From: CAYOUV01 sp963790075
GTDB lineage: Bacteria > Chloroflexota > Anaerolineae > Anaerolineales > Villigracilaceae
Assembly: GCA_963790075.1 (NCBI GenBank)
Contig: CAWBNG010000004.1
Location: 1 to 64,000, forward strand
Reading direction: 5' to 3'
Length of the DNA: 64,000 bases
The notes under the pieces are model-generated. The model saw only the letters and a program-made list of their open reading frames with translations. It was not told the origin of the DNA and did no database searches. Shown here one piece after another: positions 1-6,419 of the stretch (position 1 is the stretch's first letter; every line of letters begins with the position of its first letter). Made by a program: the position numbers and the translations under genes.

Positions 1-147
1 GGGTGTCAGAAAGTCGATGAGTTAGCCTAGAAACACGGGCGGCCCCGAGAGCACGGTCAACGGGCGGGAGCCGCCTTACAACAACTAAAAGATAGTAGTT
101 AGGTAAAAAAAAGAAGCTATAATCTTAATGGGAATAAGGAGAATGGC
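1..147 (+). promoter_or_regulatory. Leader upstream of the HNH gene
   Basis: No gene is recognised here. A -10-like TATAAT lies at 118-123, but its -35 partner (TAGTTA, 96-101) is weak. AAGGAG at 136-141 sits six bases before the TTG start of the next gene and decides that start. A small GGCGG/CCGCC hairpin is at 63-75. The first 90 bases are GC-richer than the gene that follows and could be the tail of something outside the window. Confidence 0.45.
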
Positions 148-993
148 TTGAATATAAATTTTGATACTCTGCGTATTGGAAAAGAGTATGATCGACCATT
201 TTTAGCTTCGCTATGGGGATATAAAAGTTTTCACCCACTATCCAGAGGAGTAGTTACGCCAAGCAATAAAAAATTTATTATTCTATTTGTTACAAAAGAA
301 AAACAAGAAGCCTTGCAACAATACAATGATTACATAGATGAAAATCTGTTATTTTGGGAGGGCGAGGACAAACATGGATCAGACAATAGAATAATAAAAT
401 CAGGGGATCATGGGGACGAAATCCATCTGTTCTACCGCGATACTCATCATAAGTCCTTTATATATTATGGGAAAATAAGTCTTATTGAGTACCAAGAAAA
501 CATCAACAAACCAAGCGAATTTATTTTTTTAATAGAGACGTTACCAATTACTCAAACTATTTTCGACGATTTGAATTCACATTTTGATGAATATAGATAT
601 TTACCCGAAACGGAACAACAGACTCTGGTAAATAGCCGTATAGGTCAAGGAAAATTTAGAGAAAATCTCATCAAGTTATGGGGAAGTTGCTCATTGACAG
701 GGATAAGTAATTTGTCCTTAATAAAAGCGTCGCATATAAAACCTTGGAGAAATTCTACAAATTCGGAAAGATTAAATCCTTACAATGGTCTTCTTTTGAC
801 TCCTAATTATGATTTGTTGTTTGATCGTGGATTTATTTCATTTAGAGAAAACGGCTCAATAATCATATCAACCGAATTGTCAAATCGTGATGTGGAAGTA
901 TTTCACATTGCAGATTATCAAAAGTTACGTATGGTGTTTCCCGAAAATAAGCTATTTTTAGAATATCATCGTGAAAAAATTTTAAAAAATTAA
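148..993 (+). CDS. HNH endonuclease with N-terminal DUF3427-like domain
   Basis: Predicted DNA endonuclease of 281 residues. The C-terminal part (about 166-230) has the HNH_2-type pattern: C181, ASHIKPW with H196, NPYNG at 210-214 and D222-xxLFDRG. The N-terminal 150 residues (GKEYDRPFLASLWGY, then a strand-rich stretch ending HLFYR and FIYYGK) resemble DUF3427, the recognition domain of the type IV restriction enzyme SauUSI. By analogy this could be a stand-alone nuclease that recognises modified bases; that reading is inference. The start is TTG with a good Shine-Dalgarno. Base composition is clearly AT-richer than the surrounding chromosome, which suggests horizontal acquisition. It is followed closely, on the same strand, by a DUF6884/glycosylase operon. 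The HNH assignment is solid; the reader domain is a pattern match by eye. Confidence 0.8.
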   Translation: MNINFDTLRIGKEYDRPFLASLWGYKSFHPLSRGVVTPSNKKFIILFVTKEKQEALQQYNDYIDENLLFWEGEDKHGSDNRIIKSGDHGDEIHLFYRDTHHKSFIYYGKISLIEYQENINKPSEFIFLIETLPITQTIFDDLNSHFDEYRYLPETEQQTLVNSRIGQGKFRENLIKLWGSCSLTGISNLSLIKASHIKPWRNSTNSERLNPYNGLLLTPNYDLLFDRGFISFRENGSIIISTELSNRDVEVFHIADYQKLRMVFPENKLFLEYHREKILKN

Positions 994-1041
994 TGCAAGA
1001 CTAGATTTTTAGATACTTTGGAGTGTTATGTTATTCCCACT

Positions 1042-1473
1042 ATGAATAAAATAGTTTTAATATCCTGCGTAAGCAAGAAGCGTGACCATAAGTGCATGGC
1101 GCGCGATCTGTATATCAGCCCGCTTTTCAAAAAGAACTTGCAATATGCTTCTATGCTTGCACCGGATACAATCTTTATCCTATCTGCAAAATATGGTCTG
1201 GTGGGATTAGAGCAGGAAATCGAGCCGTATGACCTTACGCTTAACAACATGTCCAGCGCGAATATCAAACGTTGGGCTGCCTATGTAATACGCCAGTTAG
1301 CCGAATACACGGATCTGAAGGAAGATCGATTCGTTTTTCTGGCAGGCGAAAAATACCGGAGATATTTGGTTCCGTATATGACGCATGTTCAAATTCCGTT
1401 GGAAGGACTCTCCATCGGTCGGCAATTGCAACGACTGACCGCATTGATCGAAGGGAGTAATCATGCTCGATGA
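1042..1473 (+). CDS. DUF6884 domain protein
   Basis: A protein of 143 residues from the ATG at 1042; an in-frame TTG at 1018 would add eight residues but lacks a ribosome site. The beginning LISCVSKK, then ARDLYISPLFKK, ILSAKYGLV and EIEPYDLTL are the signature of DUF6884, a small family of unknown function that recalls YaaA-like and other nucleobase-associated folds. No catalytic activity can be stated. Its last 11 bases overlap the next gene, a DNA glycosylase-like protein, so the two are almost certainly co-translated. The context suggests a role in handling unusual nucleotides or modified DNA (inference). Confidence 0.8.
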   Translation: MNKIVLISCVSKKRDHKCMARDLYISPLFKKNLQYASMLAPDTIFILSAKYGLVGLEQEIEPYDLTLNNMSSANIKRWAAYVIRQLAEYTDLKEDRFVFLAGEKYRRYLVPYMTHVQIPLEGLSIGRQLQRLTALIEGSNHAR

Positions 1474-2218
1474 CTCGCGTTTGAACCTGATCACGCAGAA
1501 GTTGTTGGAGTTTGGGAAAACGATTGAAAATGAAAGACTCTTTCCAACGGTGGTCCCGGAAGCAGAGCCGTTGATCCAGAATGACCCCTACGCCTTCATT
1601 CTTGCTGTTTGTCTGGATCGCGGAGCTAAAGCAGAAGTCATTTGGACGGTACCATATGATATAAAAAATGACTTGGGGCATCTCGATCCGCAGCTCATAC
1701 ATCAAATGTCCTTGGAAGAATTGGGGAAACTTATTAATCGCTTGCCGCGAAAGCCACGCTATACGAATGCCGCCCCTAGAACCATCAAGGAAATAACTCG
1801 CATTGTGGTGGAAGAATGTGATGGGGATGCAGCCAATCTGTGGAGGGACAAACGGGCAGCCGATGTTGACCGTACACTGCAATCTATTTATGGGGTCGGT
1901 GAAGGGATTGCCAATATGGGGGTGTTATTGATCGAAAAAGGATTTGGAGTGCGCTTCAGTGACCGCACCCGCATGGATATCAAATCGGATGTCCATACCA
2001 TGCGGGTAGCATACCGCCTGGGAGTTAGCGAGGAAATCACAGAAGAAGCGGCGATGGCCGCCACGCGAAAGATGCATCCCGCCTTCCCTGGCGAATTAGA
2101 TGCACCATTGTGGGAAATTGGTCGTCGCTGGTGTTTTGCATTGAAACCAAACTGTACAGATTGTCCAATGAACAAAGATTGCGCGCGGAGGTTTGACAGA
2201 CCGGCTAGAAAGGATTGA
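1463..2218 (+). CDS. HhH-GPD DNA glycosylase with [4Fe-4S] loop (endonuclease III-like)
   Basis: A base-excision type DNA glycosylase of 251 residues. The helix-hairpin-helix is at about 139-155 (IYGVGEGIAN). The catalytic aspartate is D176 in SDVHTMRV, matching VDTHxxRV of Nth. The C-terminal cysteines C224, C231, C234 and C240 follow the exact C-x6-C-x2-C-x5-C spacing of the Nth iron-sulfur loop. The lysine that gives Nth its AP-lyase activity (GVGRKTA) is replaced by glycine (GVGEGIA), so it is likely a monofunctional glycosylase or has another specificity. It differs enough from housekeeping Nth (long N-terminal region) to be an accessory paralogue. It overlaps DUF6884 by 11 bases upstream and the next gene by 1 base downstream. 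Confidence 0.82.
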   Translation: MLDDSRLNLITQKLLEFGKTIENERLFPTVVPEAEPLIQNDPYAFILAVCLDRGAKAEVIWTVPYDIKNDLGHLDPQLIHQMSLEELGKLINRLPRKPRYTNAAPRTIKEITRIVVEECDGDAANLWRDKRAADVDRTLQSIYGVGEGIANMGVLLIEKGFGVRFSDRTRMDIKSDVHTMRVAYRLGVSEEITEEAAMAATRKMHPAFPGELDAPLWEIGRRWCFALKPNCTDCPMNKDCARRFDRPARKD

Positions 2219-2754
2219 TGCATATGAAAAAACATGGCGAGTTGACAGCAGAAATCGCAAATGGCCTAAAACTTGATGGGTGCGATGTATATTACGATCA
2301 TGGTGTATCGGGAGATAAGGTCGGGAAAATCGTATCCACGCTTGAGAAGGAGTATGGCAAACAAGACGAATTAAGCCAACTGGATATCGCCATTGTCGAG
2401 CAAAGCTCAGGTAAAACTCTCGTCTTGGTTGAAATCGAGGAAACATCCGATCGGCCCAAAACTTTTTTGGGGGATATCTTCGGCGTGTTGTTCGGAAACT
2501 ATATTTTCTTTAAAAGAGAGAAACTAAATGTCGGGGAGTTTACCATGCTGATCGTGGTGGGGATAAGTGAAGTTGAACACAAGAAAAGAAACGATCATAT
2601 TAAAGCTCAAGTGGATAAAATCAAAGACCAACTGGACACAAAGAATTCCGTTATTGGAGAGGTGATGATCGAGACTTATACGGATGAAAAGGGATTGTCC
2701 AGGCTGCTACCGCCGATTTTGGAAGAAGCGTGTAAGCCTTTGCTGGGTACCTAG
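2218..2754 (+). CDS. Hypothetical protein, possible PD-(D/E)xK-like fold
   Basis: A protein of 178 residues, not firmly recognised. It begins at ATG 2218, whose A is the last base of the preceding TGA stop. A second ATG at 2224 lies nine bases from AAAGGA (2209-2214) and may be the real start. LDIAIV (D56) followed by LVLVEIEET (E72, E74) and K81 has the layout of a degenerate PD-(D/E)xK nuclease core, preceded by an N-terminal helix. The last third is helical and charged. Tight coupling to the glycosylase indicates a shared process. A nuclease role is a hypothesis; the canonical ExK lysine is not in place. Confidence 0.55.
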   Translation: MHMKKHGELTAEIANGLKLDGCDVYYDHGVSGDKVGKIVSTLEKEYGKQDELSQLDIAIVEQSSGKTLVLVEIEETSDRPKTFLGDIFGVLFGNYIFFKREKLNVGEFTMLIVVGISEVEHKKRNDHIKAQVDKIKDQLDTKNSVIGEVMIETYTDEKGLSRLLPPILEEACKPLLGT

Positions 2755-2760
2755 GCGAGT

Positions 2761-2927
2761 AGGCTTGTGAAATGAGAATTGCCTGTCCCAAATGCGATTT
2801 TAGTCCATCCCCGAGGTTGCTGTGGCAATGCCGGCCCGGCTGCGGGCAAGCTTGGCACACCTTTGCCACGCTTGGCATTTGTCCGCGTTGTGCGAAAGTC
2901 TGGCACGACACCCAGTGTCCGCGCTGC
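2761..2927 (+). repeat. Direct repeat copy 1 (167 bp, zinc-ribbon gene)
   Basis: This stretch matches 3766-3932 without indels. I count about 17 differences in 167 positions (roughly 90% identity). It starts 11 bases before the start codon of the small zinc-ribbon gene and ends abruptly inside it, after the last CPRC codon. The two copies bracket a toxin-antitoxin pair. Confidence 0.85.
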
Positions 2928-2939
2928 CTCCCAAATTAA
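2772..2939 (+). CDS. Short zinc-ribbon protein (truncated copy)
   Basis: A 55-residue reading frame, absent from ordinary long-ORF lists because of its size. It has four metal-binding pairs: CPKC near the start, CRPGC, CPRC and a final CPRC, followed by LPN and a stop. It is a shortened paralogue of the 83-residue gene at 3777; identity stops exactly at the last CPRC. It may be a functional small zinc-finger protein or a remnant of duplication. Most substitutions between the copies leave the cysteines intact, which argues for past selection. No function is known. Confidence 0.55.
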   Translation: MRIACPKCDFSPSPRLLWQCRPGCGQAWHTFATLGICPRCAKVWHDTQCPRCLPN

Positions 2940-3032
2940 TCAGCGGCGAAATGCCGGTGCGCTGGTAAGGTAGCTTATTGCTAACGCCTGAAAGGGGGAA
3001 AGTGATCCACGCAGATTTGATTAAGTTTTAGA

Positions 3033-3061
3033 TTGCAAACTATAGTTTGCGGTGGTATACT
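3033..3061 (+). promoter_or_regulatory. Promoter with palindromic operator of the HigBA-like module
   Basis: TTGCAA (3033-3038) and TATACT (3056-3061) are separated by 17 bases, a good sigma-70 type promoter. A perfect 16-bp palindrome, GCAAACTATAGTTTGC, occupies 3035-3050 and covers the -35 box and spacer. Binding of the antitoxin or toxin-antitoxin complex there would block transcription. The arrangement is typical of autoregulated toxin-antitoxin operons. Confidence 0.7.
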
Positions 3062-3082
3062 CATGGCAAAACAGGTCTGTCG

Positions 3083-3415
3083 ATGCCCACAACCTCCAAA
3101 ACCGTGATCGTCTACCATGACACAGCCGGCAAAGAGCCCTTCAACGACTGGCTGTTGGGCCTGCGCGATGCTGGTACCCGGCGGCGCATTCTCCAGCGTC
3201 TCTTTCGGCTCGAAAGCGGCAACTTCGGTGATTGCAAACCGGTCGGCGGTGGGGTCAGCGAACTGCGCTTCTTTTTTGGCTCCGGCTACCGAGTTTATTT
3301 TGGCGAAGACGGCGACACAATTGTGGTCTTGTTGTGTGGCGGCGATAAAGACAGCCAGCGCAGGGACATCCGGCAGGCCCAGGCTTACTGGAAGGAGTAT
3401 TTGAGCCATGACTGA
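3083..3415 (+). CDS. RelE/ParE-superfamily toxin (HigB-like, Gp49 type)
   Basis: A 110-residue toxin-like protein, starting at ATG 3083; an in-frame TTG at 3047 would overlap the operator and is unlikely. The pattern FNDWLLGL, IxxRLxRLESGNFGDCKPV, GVSELR and YRVYF, ending with LCGGDK and AxxYWKEY, is that of phage-derived Gp49-like/addiction-module killer proteins. Members act as ribosome-dependent mRNA interferases or related translation toxins. The gene precedes its antitoxin and overlaps it by eight bases, the HigBA order. The promoter lies within its palindromic operator just upstream. Confidence 0.85.
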   Translation: MPTTSKTVIVYHDTAGKEPFNDWLLGLRDAGTRRRILQRLFRLESGNFGDCKPVGGGVSELRFFFGSGYRVYFGEDGDTIVVLLCGGDKDSQRRDIRQAQAYWKEYLSHD

Positions 3416-3725
3416 TTATCGCAATTTGGATCAAATCAGCGTTGAATATTTCACAGAGCGCCCCGAAGAGATCGAAGATTTTTTGAACGAAATCTTCGGC
3501 GATTATGCCCGGGATGGCGATTCAGCCGCCCTGCTTTCGGCTTTGCGCGTGATCGCCCGCGTCAAGGGACTTTCGACGATGGCCGCAGAGATCGGTATGA
3601 CCCGCCAGGGCTTGCAAAAAGCGCTCTCCGCCAAAGGCAACCCGCGCCTGGATAGTATCAACGCTATCATGCGGGCGATGGGATACCAGCTTAAGCCCTA
3701 TCGTTTGGAAGTTTCTGCTGAATAG
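3408..3725 (+). CDS. HigA-type XRE-family antitoxin
   Basis: A 105-residue antitoxin, product of the second gene of the module. The C-terminal half is a helix-turn-helix: LSTMAAEIGMTRQGLQKALS then NPRLDSINAIMRAMGY. The N-terminal half (FTERPEEIEDFLNEIF) is the acidic antidote segment typical of this family. It should bind the toxin and repress the operon through the palindrome at 3035-3050. The eight-base overlap with the toxin gene ensures coupled synthesis. The pair sits between two copies of the zinc-ribbon gene, so it may have been inserted or trapped by duplication. Confidence 0.85.
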   Translation: MTDYRNLDQISVEYFTERPEEIEDFLNEIFGDYARDGDSAALLSALRVIARVKGLSTMAAEIGMTRQGLQKALSAKGNPRLDSINAIMRAMGYQLKPYRLEVSAE

Positions 3726-3765
3726 TTTGACGTCATACCATGATGGTGTACCCTGCGGTGCGATG

Positions 3766-3932
3766 AGGCTTGTGAAATGAGAATTGCCTGTCCCAAATGC
3801 GATTTCAGCCCCTCCCCGAGGCTGCTGTGGCAATGCAAACCGGGCTGCGGGCATAACTGGCACACCTTTGCCACCCACGGCATCTGTCCGCGCTGTGCGA
3901 AAGTCTGGCACGACACCCAGTGTCCGCGCTGC
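3766..3932 (+). repeat. Direct repeat copy 2 (167 bp)
   Basis: Second copy of the stretch at 2761-2927, start-to-start distance 1005 bp. It includes the upstream GAGGCTTGTGAA segment and the first 52 codons of the full-length zinc-ribbon gene. Confidence 0.85.
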
Positions 3933-4028
3933 AAGATGTGGTCCCCGATCGACGATTGGTATCACGAAGATGTACCCGTGCCAGGCCTGGCGGCTGAGCA
4001 GGAAGAGCCCGCAACGGAAGCGGCCTGA
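3777..4028 (+). CDS. Zinc-ribbon protein (full-length copy)
   Basis: An 83-residue protein with cysteine pairs CPKC, CKPGC, CPRC and CPRC, conserved WHTF and KVWHDTQC segments, and an acidic Pro/Glu/Ala tail. It looks like a compact double zinc ribbon, but no named family is recognised. The first 52 residues are nearly the same as in the copy at 2772, which lacks the tail. The gene is on the same strand as the toxin-antitoxin pair but has no clear promoter of its own. Confidence 0.65.
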   Translation: MRIACPKCDFSPSPRLLWQCKPGCGHNWHTFATHGICPRCAKVWHDTQCPRCKMWSPIDDWYHEDVPVPGLAAEQEEPATEAA

Positions 4029-4129
4029 TCCGCGCTGTACACGCTGGCTTTCGGTGGCCGACGAAATCGGGAAAAAACAGGGTGATCTCAACCAAGCGAC
4101 TCTGATGATGGATACTATGAGGAAATGCC

Positions 4130-4810
4130 GTGTGGACTGCAATCGCACAGAAACTGCCTGATGCGGTTGGTATCGCATTAAGTGCGATGCCAATCGCAGG
4201 ACTTCTTCTCATGCTGACCTCCGCTCAGGCAGGCCAGGCAAAGGCGTTCGCATATTCTTTGGGATGGATGTTTGCGTTGTCTGGCACAGTCACCCTGACC
4301 ATATTGGCCAGTCAAGCTGTCACGCAGGCGTTGGGAGGCAGCGCGGTGATTTGGGTCGGCTCCCTTGAGATTCTGCTTGGCGTCATTCAACTCTACCTGG
4401 GTTTCATCACCATTCGCAGACGTCCGAAGAAACCTTCCGAGGTGAAAAAACCAAAATGGATGGAGGCCGTTGACAGGCTATCTCTCAGCAGCGCTTTCCT
4501 TCTGGGCGCGTTGATGATCGTCACAAATGGCAAAAACCTGACGCTGTCCATTGCTGCAGGAGCGTCATTCATCAGAGCAAGACTGGGTTACGGGCAACTT
4601 GCGGCCGCGATAGCCGTGTTCACCTTGATCGGATCGATCTCAATCCTCGGCCCCGTGCTCCTGACCCTGGTTGCTTCCAGGCGTTCTGCTTCATTCCTGG
4701 TCGAGGCGCGCGAGTGGTTGATCGCCAATAACGTCATCATCCTGACCCTGGTATTCTGGATCGTGGGCGCTATTATTTTGGTCTCGGGACTGAGGATGCT
4801 GGGCTTGTAA
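4130..4810 (+). CDS. GAP-family integral membrane protein
   Basis: A 226-residue protein starting at GTG 4130 with GAGGA just upstream. It has about six transmembrane segments in two halves separated by a basic loop (RRRPKKPSEVKKPKW, about 97-111). The layout, the N-terminal AVGIALSAMPIAG and the mid-protein GALMIVTNGKNLTLSIAAG match the GAP (Sap, sulfolipid-addressing) family, which belongs to the LysE-like transporters and is implicated in exporting lipids or small molecules. Substrate is unknown. It is followed at 40 bases by an esterase gene on the same strand. Confidence 0.75.
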   Translation: MWTAIAQKLPDAVGIALSAMPIAGLLLMLTSAQAGQAKAFAYSLGWMFALSGTVTLTILASQAVTQALGGSAVIWVGSLEILLGVIQLYLGFITIRRRPKKPSEVKKPKWMEAVDRLSLSSAFLLGALMIVTNGKNLTLSIAAGASFIRARLGYGQLAAAIAVFTLIGSISILGPVLLTLVASRRSASFLVEAREWLIANNVIILTLVFWIVGAIILVSGLRMLGL

Positions 4811-4849
4811 AACGAACGGCCTGACTTATCACAGGATAGCTGATCAACG

Positions 4850-5743
4850 ATGAATAACCGGTTTTTTCGATTTGCCTTAAGTTTCTCGGGATTGCTGTTA
4901 ACGTTTGTTAATCGCACGAATGGAACACTGGTCTCACAGGGTAGGAAACGCTCCTACTTGCTGTATGTGCCTGAGGCCTACAACCCGGCCACTCCCACCC
5001 CGCTCGTTATCAGTTTGCATGGTTTTGGTGAATGGCCCGCGCACCAGATGCAAATCAGCCATTGGAACGATCTCGCCAGGCGATATGGCTTCATTGTGGT
5101 CTATCCATGTGGAACGCAAATCCCACTGCGCTGGCACACGTACCCCATGCCAGACAGCGACATCGACCTGATGGATGACGTCACCTTTATCTCGGATTTG
5201 ATCGGCAAATTGGAAGCCGAATACAGCGTAGATCCCACCCGTATCTATGTGAATGGCCTGTCCAACGGTGGTGGTATGGCATTTGTCCTGTCTTGTAAAC
5301 TCCCGGACCGTATTGCTGCCATCGGTTCTGTTTCGGGTTTTTACCCGTTCTCATGGAGTGAATTTCATCCATCCCGACCAGTGCCAACCATCGTTTTTCA
5401 TGGCACAAAAGATCCGATCGTCCCATACCTGGGCCGGCCAGCTGGGTCGACCGCCTTCTCTTTACCTTCCATCCCGGAGTGGGTGGCTGCCCTGGCTGGC
5501 TATAATGGATGCGAGGATGTGCCGCTTGATCTACCTGCCATAGGGGCTGTGAGCGGTATCCAATTCAAAAATAACATTGGTAATGGCGATGTGATTTTTT
5601 ATTCTATCTCTGGTGGGGGGCATTCCTGGCCGGGAGGAGGCGCTTTGCCAAAAATAATTGTTGGGAATATCAACCGGGATATCGATGCCACCGAAATCAT
5701 GTGGGATTTTTTTCGCCAGCATTCTCTCCCGGAAAATAGGTGA
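4850..5743 (+). CDS. LpqC-like alpha/beta-hydrolase esterase
   Basis: A 297-residue secreted or membrane-anchored esterase of the polyhydroxybutyrate-depolymerase/feruloyl-esterase (LpqC) type. The N-terminus has a short hydrophobic signal-like segment (FALSFSGLLLTFV). SLHGFGE supplies the oxyanion region, GLSNGGG (serine near residue 141) the nucleophile elbow, HGTKDPIVPY the aspartate and GGGHSWPGG the histidine. The HSWPGG motif is typical of this family. Natural substrate cannot be read from sequence. It probably shares transcription with the GAP-family gene upstream. Confidence 0.82.
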   Translation: MNNRFFRFALSFSGLLLTFVNRTNGTLVSQGRKRSYLLYVPEAYNPATPTPLVISLHGFGEWPAHQMQISHWNDLARRYGFIVVYPCGTQIPLRWHTYPMPDSDIDLMDDVTFISDLIGKLEAEYSVDPTRIYVNGLSNGGGMAFVLSCKLPDRIAAIGSVSGFYPFSWSEFHPSRPVPTIVFHGTKDPIVPYLGRPAGSTAFSLPSIPEWVAALAGYNGCEDVPLDLPAIGAVSGIQFKNNIGNGDVIFYSISGGGHSWPGGGALPKIIVGNINRDIDATEIMWDFFRQHSLPENR

Positions 5744-5939
5744 TCACGAGATAAGTGGCGCGGAAGTCCGCAGCCTGTCCCGCAAGCGGAGCGCGGCGGG
5801 ATTGAGGGGGAAGGTTAACCATTCATTTACCTGGTAAGGGAAATGATGCCCATCCATTCAGGGGCGGTTGACAAGCCCGGCGTTCGGTCTAATAATCACC
5901 TGTACACAAAAAAAGAAACCGGCCCAGAAGGAAATTCAC
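5744..5939. other. Intergenic spacer before the molybdenum hydroxylase genes
   Basis: A 196-base gap. GC-rich short inverted segments (for example GTCCCGC against GCGGGAT near 5780-5800) may form a hairpin. AGAAGGAAA at 5927-5935 serves the 2Fe-2S subunit. No gene seen. Confidence 0.4.
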
Positions 5940-6419
5940 ATGTCCGATGAGATCGTACTGATCGTGAATGGCAGGCCGCACACCGTCCAGTCCGCCGCGG
6001 ATACGCCGCTGCTGTACGTGCTGCGGAACGAGCTGGGACTGACCGGTCCGCAGTTTGGCTGCGGCGAGGAGACCTGCGGCGCCTGCATGGTCCTGGTCGG
6101 GGCCCGGGCCAGGCCGTCGTGCAAATTGGCGGTAGCGGATGTCGGCCGGGCGCGTATCACCACGCTCGAAGGCCTGATCGCAGAAGGGGAACTGCACCCG
6201 GTGCAGCAGGCCTTCCTCGAAGAACAGGCGGCCCAATGCGGCTACTGCCTGAACGGGTTGATCATCCGGACCGCCGCCCTGCTGTGGGAAACGCCGCACC
6301 CGAGCGACGCGCAAGTCCGGGAAGCGCTGGACGGGAACCTGTGCCGCTGCGGCTCGCACCTGCGCATCCTGCGCGCTGTGCGGCGGGCCGAGGCCCTGTT
6401 ATCCGGATTGGAGGCCTGA
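5940..6419 (+). CDS. (2Fe-2S)-binding small subunit of a molybdenum hydroxylase
   Basis: A 159-residue subunit of a xanthine dehydrogenase/isoquinoline oxidoreductase-type enzyme. The plant ferredoxin-like N-terminal domain has CGEETCGAC with a further cysteine in ARPSCKLAV. The C-terminal helical domain carries CGYC and NLCRCG for the second 2Fe-2S cluster. It passes electrons from the molybdenum centre to an acceptor. Start is ATG 5940 after AGAAGGAAA. Its stop overlaps the start of the large subunit (TGATG at 6417-6421), so the pair is translationally coupled. No FAD subunit is adjacent, which fits the isoquinoline/nicotinate type that uses cytochromes. Confidence 0.9.
   Translation: MSDEIVLIVNGRPHTVQSAADTPLLYVLRNELGLTGPQFGCGEETCGACMVLVGARARPSCKLAVADVGRARITTLEGLIAEGELHPVQQAFLEEQAAQCGYCLNGLIIRTAALLWETPHPSDAQVREALDGNLCRCGSHLRILRAVRRAEALLSGLEA

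Noticed and set aside
1..90. tRNA, tmRNA or RNase P fragment at the window start
   Set aside because: No cloverleaf, T-loop or conserved RNase P/tmRNA motif could be found in these bases.
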